In this document: positions 11,157 through 25,600 of the stretch, piece by piece | Layout: every line of letters begins with the position of its first letter | Position numbering within the stretch: the first letter of the stretch is position 1 | Position numbers and translations under genes: made by a program | DNA from: Littorina saxatilis | Taxonomy: Eukaryota > Mollusca > Gastropoda > Littorinimorpha > Littorinidae | DNA length: 64,000 nucleotides | Direction of reading: 5' to 3' | NCBI RefSeq assembly: GCF_037325665.1 | Contig: NC_090246.1 | Coordinates: forward strand, 88,690,563 to 88,754,562 | Notes under the pieces: model-generated | What the model was told of the DNA's origin: nothing | Databases searched by the model: none | What the model saw: the letters and a program-made list of their open reading frames with translations, nothing else

Positions 11157-14100
11157 GTAAGTTTGGAGACAACTTTTCACAAGCTTGTTTTCTTCAGGAA
11201 TCTGTGGTCAGTGCTAACTGACCGTATTTTGGACGAATCTGACCCTTTGATTGGACAGGGCGAGGTTACAGTTCCTGTCTGCAAGTTTTAATGGACGCTA
11301 CATTAATAGAGTGGAATTTGAGCCTACCACCTACGCTGATGACGAAACAATGTACCTATACACACTTCCCATTTCTTATCTCAAGTTGTCCTCGATTGAC
11401 AGTGACAGTTTGACACGAACCGTGAATCGTTATAGTTACAAGTTCAAACAAAACCTCACAATTAGTAAATATGGTATGTGGTTTTTACAATCTGATTTCA
11501 TTGAACCTATCTTGGATATAACAAGTAATGTTCACTGTGTGTGTTGCTGTTATTTTTGTAAAGACTCAGATTCAGAATGAAATAATTACTCATGTGTGTC
11601 TCTCTTTGATTAACAAGTTGTTGCATGTAGTAGTTAGTTGTACTTTGTAGGTAAATGTATATATATAATAGATGTCAATATAAAGTAATTTGGCTGGAAC
11701 TGACAAATAATGTAACGGTAAGATTCACTGCATGTTGTACTTCAGTGTCAACATTATGAGTACAAAGAAAGTCAATACTTGATCCCATTTGTAATAAGAA
11801 CACACACACACATATTTGATCCGTCATTAATGATTTTTAACTGGACCAGTGAGTGATTGATCTGGTTTGTAGCCCGCTTTGAACAAGCGATAGTAATATG
11901 ACTATGAGCTTGGTGTTTTATTGTGCAGGATTCTTCACGGCCGTTGCCAAGGAAATCAAACAAGTGTGTTTTGACATCAGTGGGATTTAGTGTATAGCTG
12001 TGTGCGTTGTTGTCTTGCAGAGGGCCCCAATGGCAACATCATCTCTCCATTCCATGACATCCCTCTGGAGGTCAAGCCTGGGTCCAAGATCTTCAACATG
12101 GTGGTGGAGATTCCGCGCTGGACCAACGCCAAGATGGAGGTCAGTCTGTGTTGACCGCAGAGGTAGATTACTGCGAAGGGGTAGATATGGCGCAAATATC
12201 ACGGCACATATTCTGGCTCCCTGACAACCTCTTATTGTTCTTCCCTGCCTTCACATTTTTTTAATTTTATTTTGACACTTTGAGTTTGAGTTTGAAAAGA
12301 ACAGAGAGAGAATTTGCAGACTACAGAAGGGAAGCTACCGTTCTCTGAAATCTACGGGACACACCTGGCACAAGTTCCTGGCCAAAAAAGGGTTTGCAGA
12401 AAAAGATCACATCAGTGCTATTATAAATAACAAGAAAAACGTAACTGACCTACCTATGCTAATTTTGTGGGCTTTGTCATCGGAAATAAACTTTGGGTTT
12501 TCTTTGCCTGATCGGCAGTGCTGCATGAATCACAACTATATGGGATGCTTACTTCACTGTCTTTGGTGGTCAATAGTTTGCCTCTACCTCCTGACTTTGT
12601 CTTTGATCAAGGAAACAGGTTTTCTTTTGCATCATTTGTAGACCATCCCCAAAAATGTCTTAAATCCAACCTTTCACGTCCTTTGTCACAGTGAATTAGA
12701 AAGGAACTATAAGTCAGCGCCAAAACTACTTACTAGCGCGTATGACTATGAGTGTCTTTGTGTGCTCGCTTCTCTGGTTCCTCATTTTAGGTAGATGTGG
12801 TAGAGTTCAACTCGGACAGCGTACGCAAGAGATTTTAAGCATTCGTAATGCAAAAATCCAGAAACAGATAGACTGCTGACGTTCCAGAATCAGAAAAACA
12901 AATAACGTTTCTTGTTTTCGCTTCATATGGTGCTAATCAGACCAGATTGTGCAACTCATTTTCCAAACAGATTTATCTATTTTCACAAATAAATCCTGGC
13001 TCGTGAAGTTGAAGGAACCAGTCACTCTATATGACATCAGTCAGTTAAACCAAGTACACTGACTACATTAAATGTGTAGAAGGAGACATTTCTATCAAAC
13101 GAAATACTAGCAGATAAATGTGACCTGTTGCAGAAATGTTGTCAAGAACAACATAGGCATTGCAGATTTCGCATGAAACCTTTTTCAGCTTGTGTCACAT
13201 TGAAATCAGCTGGGTTTTCATCGGTGGATCGTTGACCTGTTCTTACTTTTCAACAGGCAGTCTCATGTTACCTTGTCACAGGGACTGAGGGGTTAAGCAG
13301 CAGAATGATACATCTGCAAACATTGAGTGATACTTCTTTTTTATCATCAGAGGTCCGTAAAGAGTCTCAAGTTAAGTGTGGTGATACCAACTGTCTTCCT
13401 TTGAATAATTACAGCAAAGTTAAGTGTGGTGATACACAACTGTCTTCCTTTGAATAAATTTTACAGCAAAGTGTCCTTACTTTCAAACTTGCATGCCATG
13501 CAACGCATGACACAGTAAAAGCAAAATGTGAGACATGGTTTAAAAAGGATTGGTGTTCGATTGATGTGCTGTTAGTGTTAAACTTCAGTCATACGTGCAT
13601 TTACTCAGGGATTTTCTCTGTGAAAAGCTTTCATTTTGCATAATTTTTGTGAACAAGGGTTTATGTGTGTGACTTAGTAAACACCCATGGAATAATTGTG
13701 TTTATACAACTCCTGCAATGCAACCGAGGGGTGGATTAAATCTAGTTGATTATTTTTAGACAAGTGAGAAATTAGAACGAACTACTTTGATTAAACCCAA
13801 AAATCACACGTGGATTATTCGAAGTAAGAATAAAGAGGGCTAAAAAATAATCAACACTAGAATTTATTTTTAGAACATTTCAAACCCAGACGATTGGACC
13901 CTGTTGCGGAAGAATACGTACAATGTTGACTCAAAACTGTAACAACAATGGCTGACGTGTATGACTAGTCGACAGACGATGCCATTTGCTTTGTGTGTGT
14001 TTTTGTTGTTGCTTACTGTACATGACATACATTATGTGTAAAATCCAGTTATTTAACAGGCAACAAACCTTGCAAATTTCCAGAAGCTGCAATCTGAAGC

Positions 14101-17100
14101 GACCTATCTCTGATTCTAGCAGACGATCTCTCCAATGTTTAACACAAAATCAGCAAACTCTCCTGTCACATAGAACGTCCATTATATAGTGCAATGTTGA
14201 AATGAAGTTACCGGTCTGAAACATTTAGTCGTTTCTTCTGAGACAATCCTTGTTCTCTTATCATCTACAGATTTACCGCAGTCTTCACCACGCGAATTCA
14301 CAACAGTCAGACTTTCGAACATGTATACAATCTACGTAGGCAAGCATGATACGTCATGACGTCATATGATTCCTAGCATATTGACGTAATGCTAAACATC
14401 CGGTTATCCCGAGTTTTCTCCGTAATACATGTCCGTGGGTTTTTTCAATGTTCGGTTATTTCCGTGGCTTCATGCGGAAAGGGAACCGTCGTCTGCAATC
14501 AACGACATGGACCATTCTGGTCCTTGCTGCTGACAAAAACATGATTTTAACACAGAATGTAATGTCAGAATAGCTATATAAACGCTATTGTGTTTTAATC
14601 GTAGCAATGGGGTCCGATATTTAGACGAGACAAGTATAATGCCGACGAGTCGGAGACTAAGAATAAAGTAAAAGAATAGGGACTATTTGAATGACGCGCA
14701 TTTGACACTCTGAGTGATTAGGCTGAAATGAAATTGCCTACAAAATGTCGTCTGCATGACTGCATGTTCGACCCGTGTTGTTCGTTGTATAAATAGCTTA
14801 AACAATGACAACTCGTTGATTACTGGAAAATAAACCACTCGTGGGTATTTGCAGCCGCTTGGTAATTCACTCGTGTGCTCCGCACACTCGTGAATTACCA
14901 AGCGGCTGCAAATACCCACTCGTGGTTTATTTTCCAGTAATCAACTCGTGGTCATTGTTTAAGCTCTATGTAACCATAGACTCAAGACTGTGTATGAAAA
15001 TTGAAATGCATCAGAATAGGTATGTTCTAAACTTTGTTCATTAGCCCTGTGCTTATTGGTATGTTTATTACCAACCCATGCGTCGTGGATTAAAACAAAG
15101 GCTGCTACACCAGGTGCGTTGAATGTTGAAACATCTGTCTGAAGCCATGTGTGTGAATTGGCTGTTTCATTGATCTACACTGTGGGGCAATCCCACAAAG
15201 TGCTTGTCCTTTTGTCCTTCAGGGCTGCTTGTGTTTGTCTCCGGTGTCTGTCATATCCTGACTGTGCAAGAAATTCTGCTTATATACAGTGGAATCCTCC
15301 TTTTAAGACACACATCCCCACCCGCCATTTTAAGACTCCCTCCCTTTTTTCTCAGATTTTCAGTTCATAACCTCTGAAAATCACTAAATGTACCCCCATT
15401 TTAAGACTCCCTCCTTTTTCTTAAAAAGGGGTTCCAGTCCACTGTACAATGAAAAGTTTTCTTCAATTGATCAAATCCTGTATATGTATGTCCACTTGAC
15501 TCCATAGAAAAGGTTCAAGTGCTGGCAGTGAAGCAAGACTGTTCCTATTTCTGTTCTGTTTGAAACGGTTCCCATGGCAACCAGTATTTTCCCTACTGGG
15601 CAGATTCTGAGTCAGCCATCTATTGATTCGATATAAAGCTGTTTGGACAGGATTGATAGCACAGTAGCATATGGTCATGGCTCAGAAAAGGTGTCGAATT
15701 TGTGGGACACTTGAGTCACAAATACAAACTCTTGGATTACTTTCCATTTTGGGGTCCAGCAAAACTGTTTATGTGTTTAGTTGTGTCTGGGCAGTAACAA
15801 TGTATTTTCATCAATTACTGCGGAATGAATTGCATTTTAAATTTTAACTGGAGTGTGTTACATAACACCGTGTCACACATTGTTTTCTAATATACAGTTA
15901 ACAGTAAACCTATTACAAAATAAAAGTTAACTGCATTATTTAGTATCTACCTTGATCTTCATTTGTGAAAAAAGGCATTCCCCGACAGCAATAATCTGCA
16001 TATCTAGGTACCCTAGGAATGTGTGTGTGTTACATGAACACCAATAAACAAAACAACGATCAAACAAGTACTCAAAGAACTGAAAAGATTACTGTTTCAG
16101 CAGTCAATCTATTCTTAGTTCCACACACTTCATACGGACAGTCTGCAAAAAAAATCAAATCAGAACAAGATGTCAAAATGTATTCAAACAAAAATCAACT
16201 TTCTGTGTCTCACAACACAGACATTCAAAACTGCGAAATTCCTATTTATTTTACACACAAAACCTTAGAAATACATGTAATGGGAAGAGAAACAAGTACA
16301 TAATAGTAAAGAGTTGAAATGCATCAATGATACCGGACCAGTTATTCCCATTATCAGTTATCTGTCAAGTCATTCCTAAAAGTTTCCAATGAGTGTGTTA
16401 CATTTCACCAAAAAAAATCAAACTTTAGGACACTGTCAAGATATTCACATGAAAAATGCATGCAAAAGAATGAAAAATGAAAGAGCAAAACCATAACAAC
16501 CTAACAATGATGTCTTATGACTTCTACCATGCTCCAATTCACAATACAGAGAAGATTTTCTCATTTTTAACACTGAGTGTGTTACATTTCACCAAAAAAG
16601 TCTTACTTCACATTATTTTGTAAGGTATAAAGCATATATCCATCCACTTGGTAATGAAAACAATACACTGTACAAAAAAACTTGATAAACCCAACAAAAA
16701 ATCTTCAGGTTGAAGGCGGATTTTGAAGTTATCAAGAAAAATACTGTTTATTCGCCAATGAGTGTGTTACAAAACACTGTCATAACATGAACAAAACGTT
16801 GTTCATATTCAGTGCATTCAGTTAATTGTGAAATTAATTGTAAGAATGACACCATGGTTGCTACACAACTATTGAAACTATTGTTGACACATTCCGACAG
16901 CAATAATCTGCATATCTAGGTACCCTAGGAAAGTGTGTGTGTTACATGAACACCAATAAACAAAACAACGATCAAACAAGTTCTCAAAGAACTGAAAAGA
17001 TTACTGTTTCAGCAGTCAATCTATTCTTAGTTCCACACACTTCATACGGACAGTCTGCAAAAAAAATCAAATCAGAACAAGATGTCAAAATGTATTCAAA

Positions 17101-20100
17101 CAAAAATCAACTTTCTGTGTCTCACAACACAGATATATTCAAAACTGCGAAATTCCTATTTATTTTACACACAAAACCTTAGAAATACATGTAATGGGAA
17201 GAGAAACAAGTACATAATAGTAAAGAGTTGAAATGCAGCAATGATACCGGACCCGTTATTCCCATTATCAGTTATCTGTCAAGTCATTCCTAAAAGTTTC
17301 CAATGAGTGTGTTACATTTCACCAAAAAAATCAAACTTTAGGACACTGTCAAGATATTCACATTAAAAATGCATGCAAAAGAATGAAAAATGAAAGAGCA
17401 AAACCATAACAACCTATCAATGATGTCTTATGACTTCTACCATGCTCCAATTCACAATACAGAGAAGATTTTCTCATTTTTAACACTGAGTGTGTTACAT
17501 TTCACCAAAAAAGTCTTACTTCACATTATTTTGTAAGGTATAAAGCATATATCCATCCACTTGGTAATGAAAACAATACACTGTACAAAAAAACTTGATA
17601 AACCCAACAAAAAAATCTTAGGTTGAAGGCGGATTTTGAAGTTATCAAGAAAAATGTTGTTTATTCGCCAATGAGTGTGTTACAAAACACTGTCATAACA
17701 TGAACAAAACGTTGTTCCTATTCAGTGCATTCAGTTAATTGTGAAATTAATTGTAAGAATGACAGTCCATGGTTGCTACACAACTATTGAAACTATTGTT
17801 GACACATTCCCCGACAGCAATAATCTGCATATCTAGGTACCCTAGGAAAGTGTGTGTGTTACATGAACACCAATAAACAAAACAACGATCAAACAAGTTC
17901 TCAAAGAACTGAAAAGATTACTGTTTCAGCAGTCAATCTATTCTTAGTTCCACACACTTCATACGGACAGTCTGCACAAAAAAAATCAAATCAGAACAAG
18001 ATAACTGTACAAACTATTGGAGTGTGTTACCTCTCACGATGTGCGAGTGGTGTGAGTAACACACTCAACACTGTTCCTAAAAAAAAATTAAATAATTCAA
18101 AACAATAAACGCAGACATCATTTTCTGTTTACTTGATTCATTCCTTACTTTGTTCCAGCAAGATTTAAATAATTTTCAAGATAACTCTACAAACGATTGG
18201 AGTGTGTTACCTCTCACGATGTGCGAGTGGTGTGAGTAACACACTCAACACTGTTCCTAAAAAAACCCACTCTAATTCAAAACAATAAACGCAGACATCA
18301 TTTTCTGTTTACTTGATTCATTCCTTACTTTGTTCCAGCAAGATTTAAATAATTTTCAAGATAACTGTACAAGCGATTGGAGTGTGTTACCTCTTACGAT
18401 GTGCGAGTGGTGTGAGTAACACACTCAACACTGTTCCTAAAAAAAACCACTCTAATTCAAAACAATAAACGCAGACATCATTTTCTGTTTACTTGATTCA
18501 TTCCTTACTTTGTTCCAGCAAGATTTAAATAATTTTCAAGATAACTCTACAAACGATTGGAGTGTGTTACCTCACACGATGTGCGAGTGGTGTGAGTAAC
18601 GCACTCAACACTGTTCCTAAAAAAACAACCTCTAATTCAAAACAATAAACGCAGACATCATTTTCTGTTTACTTGATTCATTCCTTTTTTTGTTCAAGCA
18701 AGATTTAAATAATTTTCAAGATAACTGTACAAACTATTGGAGTGTGTTACCTCTCACGATGTGCGAGTGGTGTGAGTAACACACACAATGTAAAAAAACA
18801 TATATTTCTTTTTCCTGTAATTTATTTCATTAAAATGGCATGAAAACAAAGCACAAGGTGAACTGTATGGAAAGACTATAGAAAAGGCCAGAAAAAACAC
18901 ATGCAATGACATGAACGCTGAATAACTTGGGAAATTGGTTGAATCGTCTCAAACAGATGTCTTTAAAAATCAAAATAAAGAAAAATCTTTGTCCTAAAAA
19001 ATGCAAATTTTATCAAAACAAATCACAATAACACTTCTAACTTTCAGATGATAAAAAAAGGAAGTAAGTTGTTATTTAGTGAAAATAACAGTGTTTCAAA
19101 CTGCAGGTGAGTACGTTACATACAACGAAAAACCAGTGGTTCTTACCTTGGCCGTTTACGTCCATCTCCTCCATGCCACACTGAGTTCTCAGTTCGAGAC
19201 AGTCAATGCAACTTTGTAGCAGACGATAGAACAGTTGTTTCCACCGTTGGAAGTCAGGAACATGTCGATAAACAACTTTGATTTACGTTGTTACTTTTCG
19301 CGGTAACACGAAAGTACACAACAACGAACTTAAGACTTATTTTCATTGCTTTGTCTTCTGTGTTTGTGCATATTTTTTTTTTAAAGTAGTAGATAGTTCT
19401 TTCTTGTCCAAGTTTATCGCTTAGTTCAACGTCTGTCATCATTATTAAAAGCGCGGCAAAAGCTAAAACTGCCTACGTGACTCCAAACACGAAAAGTAAC
19501 ATACTCACCGTTGGATCTAAACTTGATCTCAGCCGACTGTTGGGGTGAGGTACTGGTTATCGTGCAGTATGTAAACAATAACTAACACATTTTCTTTCCC
19601 TCTCCATCAAGTTCTTATCCAAGCAGTGTGTGTAGTACGCGCAAATACGACGTTTCAACACCAAGTAAAAAAGTGTCCCAACTTCCGGCCCGAAAATCGA
19701 CGTAAATTCACTCTACTATTGCGCCTTGCTCGAAAACAAAGTCATCAAACCTTTCGGTTTCTACCAGAATAGTAACTGTATTCATATCTGCACCCCGTGT
19801 CAGTACTTTCAAAGGTAGAATAAACCATAACTGAGCGTGTGGGGCGTTTGAATGGGGTAAGGGTGGAGTTCGACGCCATTTCTGAGCCGTGACCATATGT
19901 ATTGATGACCACATGTGTCATGAGAAGTGTCTATATATCCATATGCCATAAGTTTTGAAGCAGAACATATATTTATGGTGTGAAAGGGGAAATATTATGG
20001 ATACCTACAGAGCGACTTTTGTTAAAGTTGAAATATATCGACTGTCATATCTGCGCCAGTTACACAATCAGAATAAGATGTTAAATATACCATCACAGAG

Positions 20101-22550
20101 ACTTAATATGTTAACATTGTTAACAGACTTATGTTAACGTAGAATACATTGTTGAGATACACAGTGGTTACTGTTTTGTTGTGTTTTTGAACTTGCATAT
20201 TTATTTTGAAGACTGTTGGACAATACAATCAAGTGAGGAGGTATGGGGTTCGAATGGAACAAATGTATAATTATATATATATTTCAAAATGTTTGGCTGC
20301 TAGAATAGCTACCATCAAAAGATTTAGTAAAATTACAACAGGAAATGAATAGGTTTTAAGTCAAACTCAAAGTCAATTGCAGGAGCAAACATGCTCCAGT
20401 GTGCAGTGCACTCACACTCAATCTGAAACAGGATCTAGGAAGACATGTTAGTAAACATGTGTGCTTTCATTACCGAAACAGACTCTGCTGGGTGGAATGA
20501 ATTGATGTGTGAGGTTTAGTTGCAGGTTAGATATTTGTCAGAAGTTTGTTCCTGAGAAATGTTGCTGTGTACCTCAAGGGTTTGAGAATATGATATCTCC
20601 CTGCAGTCATCCTTTTGGATGAGAAGGGTATTGTCTAATCAGTATCTAAAATGCTGTACATCTACTGATGCAACAATAAAACAAACAAACAAATGATGGT
20701 TACAGTACAGATAAGTGTATGTTTTCTTTTTTCTATGATAAAACTGGGTGTTTTTTTGTGTGTGGTTTTTTTCATGAGTAAGGAGACAGGTAGATAACTT
20801 TTCTTTCATTTCGTAAAAAAAAGTGCACAAGTATAGTAAGTCTGCGGCCAGTTCATTCTTTCTCTGTAGTGTGCATGTCGCTCTGCATGTTTTCCGTGGG
20901 GTTTTGATTTAGTTTTATGGTGTGTGTGGTTTATATTACCGATTTAGGGTTGGCAGACAAAAATAGTGTAGGTCGTGTTACCCTTCACACCTTTTTTTTG
21001 GGGGGGGGGGGCTGTTTTAAAAGGAACAGGATATCAAAAGCACACAGTCTGTTTACTTGTTGTCCTGGTGTAGAAACCTCCTTTCTGGCTTTTAACATGT
21101 GCAGTCACTTGTGCTCTCGTGTCTTAGTTTGTAATCTCCATGGCCCAATTATACTTGCAGTCTCCTTTTATTGTTTTACGGTATCTATCATTCTGTACAT
21201 TTTATGTTTCTTCTTTTGTTGTTCAGTGAGTTTAGTTGTAAACAGGACTGCAGTATCATTATACAAACTTTGAGCTAAACAGTTGTAAATGCGCTTCTCT
21301 GAACTGTACAAGTCAACTCTGCTTGTTGTACATTAGTACATTACTAGTACTACTACTTTTGTAGTAGACTGTACCTGGAATAACTTGAATCTCGGTCATA
21401 ACATTTACCAAGGGTCACGGATCAGTGACCATAGGATTTCAGCCGACCCTGTGGACACCCTCTGGACAAACTCGTTGGGTACACATGGCTTCCTGTCTTG
21501 GGACTGTTGTATTAGGTCAAGTTCACTGTGGCCTCAAGACATCAAACCTTTTCCTACCTAGGATTTGATGTTTGCAGGTCTCACAGTATACACTTTGTCA
21601 TTTAACTTTTGGTACTTTGTGTGATTAAAGTTGTTTTTCAGCAACTGGCCTTTCACAGTTTCAGTTGCGACTCAGATCCCCTTCTCCAAAACTGGTTCCT
21701 TCTTTAATTCATTTGCATGAGCTGGCTGGGAAAGCTAAACTTTCTGTGTCTTACATGATCAAAGAAGAGGGAGGTTTGTCTTTAGTGCTAATACAGTAAA
21801 ACCTGCATCTAGCGGACCCTTATTTCGGCGGACACCTTAGCATAACGGACAATTCAAGTGAGGACGGATGTATTTTACACTCAAAAACACCTTAAAAGAG
21901 CGAACACCTCAAAGGCGCGGACGCGGACACCCTTTTTTGGTCCCGATTGGGTTCGTTACTTGTCAACAACGGACAAACCCTTGAAGCAGACGGCTTTTAG
22001 CAGACGCTGGTCCGCCATCTTGGTTCTGCAAATACAATCTCGCTGGCGATGTGAACGCGCGAGAAGCTTATTTTGTAAGCCAATGACAGCACTTGAAAGA
22101 AGTTGATTTTTGTATGGTGCACGCTCATTGGTCGATGCCGTGAACTCACAAACAAAAACACGGGTTTCTACTTTCTGTACTGTGATGCATCTTCGTCTCA
22201 TCCTTCGTCTTCGTCTCATCATGCCAAAACAAAAAATTTTGACTTTAGAAGAGAGAGTCGATGTCAAAAAGAAATCCGTTCGAAAAGTTGTTGATGAGCT
22301 GAATTGCGGAAAAACTCAAATTTCCAACATAAAAGCTGATCGAACACAACTTCTCAGTCAGTGGGAATCCGGTGCCAGATCGACGGCAACATGTGTTAAG
22401 AGAAGAAAACCAACCTATGATAGTTGAACGAAGAACTCTTCGAGTGGTTTTCAACAGCTCGATCAAAGAATCTTCCCGTGAATGGCCCATTGGCATTGCT
22501 TCAGGTCGTAAGAAACCGATTGCACCTCTCTCTCTCTCTCGCTCGCTCGC

Positions 22551-22610
<60 letters not shown>

Positions 22611-25600
22611 TTTCCGCAAACCCCAGTGATAAACTTACTGATTGTGGTTTTGTACATACATGTTGCTGACTATCCTTGAACTTTTTCTCTTTGTCACTTT
22701 CTGCATGACTTATGCACAGTTTGGAATTTTTATTAACAATTGTTTTTCTGAAAATCAAGTTTTGGTTTTCATTTTTACATTTAGTCAAGTTTTGACTAAA
22801 TGTTTTAACATAGAGGGGGAATCGAGACCCTCGAGGGTCGTGGTGTATTTTCTTTTTTAAAGAAGTTCTTGTACTTTTTTTTTTTTTTTTGCTTCCTTAG
22901 ACCCTAAGGTTTGTTTTCACTCTGCTGTCAGACAGACTGAGGCCTATCGCTTTTACCCCAGACACAGAGCAACTAATTACACCCCACTTGTGAAAAGACC
23001 ACTATTGACACAATGAAGGGAGGGAACTCATGGATTTCATCTGACAGTCGTGTAGCAATTTCTTCCCCTCCACTAGGTCCAGTGTCCTTTCTCTCAAGTA
23101 GATAAAAATGTCCACCAAAATACCCGTGTGATCTGGAATAATAGGCCGTGAAAGGTGGATGCAGCGCCTAAAGGCAGTCGATCTACTGGCCGATGTGAAT
23201 GCGTGATATATTGTGTAAAAAAATCCATCTCACACGGCATTAATAGGTAACATGCGCCTTGAGTCGCCTTGTGTGGTGAGATACGTGCGCGATATAAATC
23301 TTCATAAATAAATAAATAAAAAAGTAAATAAAATAACTTCACAGATTAACACAGCGAAATGTTTGTCATCACAAAAGCTGTTTCATGTGTGAATAGGCAT
23401 GTGTTAACGCATGTATTACTATTAGTTTATGTGCAAACATGTGGCGTGTATGAGGCACATCTGCCACTACACCCAGCTTTTGTTATTTAAGAAAAACTTT
23501 TTGTGCAAACCAATCCAAAATAATTGTTCAAGGGAAACTTTTCCTTGCAGGCGTATTTGAAAACTGTGTTAACGGTGATATTTGTTGTGTGTTAACAGGT
23601 GAACAAAGAGGAGAAGCTGAACCCCCTCAAGCAGGACGTGAAGAAGGACAAACTGCGCTACGTGAAAAACATCTTCCCCCATCATGGCTACATCTGGAAC
23701 TATGGTGCTTTGCCGCAGGTCTGTCGCTGACTTTTGGAAGTTGACTGATTCAGCTGGCTTTCACAAGCATAAATGTTGTGCCCCGCAAACTACTTTTTTC
23801 AGGCATTACCTAAACTGTGTGAAGTAAAATAACTTTGTTGCTATGTACAGGGTGACCCCCCCAAAAAAGTACCCAAACAAAACGTCATAAATTGAACAAA
23901 AATAAAGCAATCTTCATAAAATGTATTTACACACACAAGTAGCCTCTGCATGATTCGCACAGAAAATGTTAGCGTTCTAGCTTGTCTTTCAGGAAAGTTA
24001 TGCTCATTCTACAGAACATGCTCCAAATGGCCTCCGCGCCGCTGCAGGCAAACTTGAACTCGCCGCGCAAAGTTATCAATCACCCGCACACACTCCTGTT
24101 GCGAGATTCCGCGAATGGTTGTTGTGATGGCTCTCTTGAGTTCTGTGATTGTCTGTGGGTTGTTCCTGTAGACGTTGTCTTTCAGGAACCCCCAAAGATA
24201 GAAATCTGGGGGATTTAAATCCGGGGGAGGCCATTTGGAGCATGTTCTGTAGAATGAGCATAACTTTCCTGAAAGACAAGCTAGAACGCTAAAATTTTCT
24301 GTGCAAATCATGCAGAGGCTACTTGTGTGTGTAAATAAATTTTTATGAAGATAGCTTTATATTTGTTCAATTTATGACGTTTTGTTTGGGTACTCTTTTT
24401 TGGGGGTCACCCTGTACTTTGAAGACAAGATAGTATTAAATTAAGGTGCTTTTTTTCCAGAGTTACTGCACAGCTTTTCTTTAAATGTTCAAGGTATTTT
24501 CTCAGCTTGCTAGTTTTGTTAGGGGCACTGCTTATTACAAGAGTTTGCATTTGAGTATCTTTGACATTTTTGTTGATGCATTGTATTTTTTTATGATTTT
24601 TTGTATTCTAGGAACGTCATTTTCCTCCAGTCACATTTGTTCAGCTGTGATGGAGTGCTTTCAGCAGCGGGCACATCATGACATAAAATGAAAATATATG
24701 ACCCCTGTGTCCTTGTTAGTTTTGTGTGTGTGATGGATCGAGAATCTTATTGTAAGACTAAGAGCTGACCGCTGCTGATTGTTTACAGACGTGGGAAGAC
24801 CCAAAGCACAAGTTTGAAGAGACAGGCACGGCTGGAGACAATGACCCCCTGGATGTGTGTGAGATAGGAGAAAAGGTCAGTTATGTTCCCTGTTGGTTTT
24901 AACAGTGTTTTATTCAACAATGTATGGATATATATAATAAGCATCAGGGATGTCGTTAGGCGTCGGACATTGGACATATACCGATGAAAATCCCCAAATG
25001 TCCGATTCACATTGCCGCATGTCGGTCAGATGTCCTATCGTTTTAGCCTGAGCGTGGTCATTGTCCGATATATACTCCATTCCTTGGGACAGCGCGATAT
25101 TCGTTAATTTTCATTTCAAGATACAAATCTTCTAAAAGACGGAACGCTCTCGTGTTCAGTTGACACTGAAGTTGCCAGTGCCGTGTGCGGATCTTTTCTT
25201 TTGTCGGGAATTCCCGAACCGTTTGCGGTATGCGCCGTTTGGGTATAACCGTCTCGGTGCAGCGCACTGATCTAAAAATAGTGGATTATTTTTACATCAG
25301 TGCATGCTACAGGAGTACGGGAGACAACTCCAACTGACTAAATTTGTCGTCTGCTTTTGTTTTCGATACGAGACGAAGCACTGAATTATGCCGCTGAAAA
25401 AAAACTAAAGCCTGCAAAAGATCAGCATTAGATCAAACCGATCATTTTGTTTTTCAACTTTTATCCAAATCATGCAGTTTGTAATCAAAGTAAGAGCTCT
25501 GAAGTTGTTCATGTTGGTTTCTTTTTTGTGGTTTCTTTGAAACTAAACAAATACAACATTATACGCACACTGTGTTGATGTATTTACTATATTATGTGTG

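Larger units (their letters stand above)
12140..23598 (+). other. Intron 2 of the pyrophosphatase gene, 11.5 kb
   Basis: It holds a 56-bp duplication, a long palindrome, a MITE, the satellite array, a Tigger-like element, a CT microsatellite, a MITE terminus and a SINE fragment, each listed separately. 18800-21790 shows nothing recognisable beyond a poly-G run at 21001. No further exon is needed to keep the frame. Confidence 0.85.

Noticed and set aside
16019-18108. Three similar frames of 81-94 codons repeated ~917 bp apart
   Set aside because: They are the same satellite unit read three times. The frames differ in where they end and have no family resemblance.
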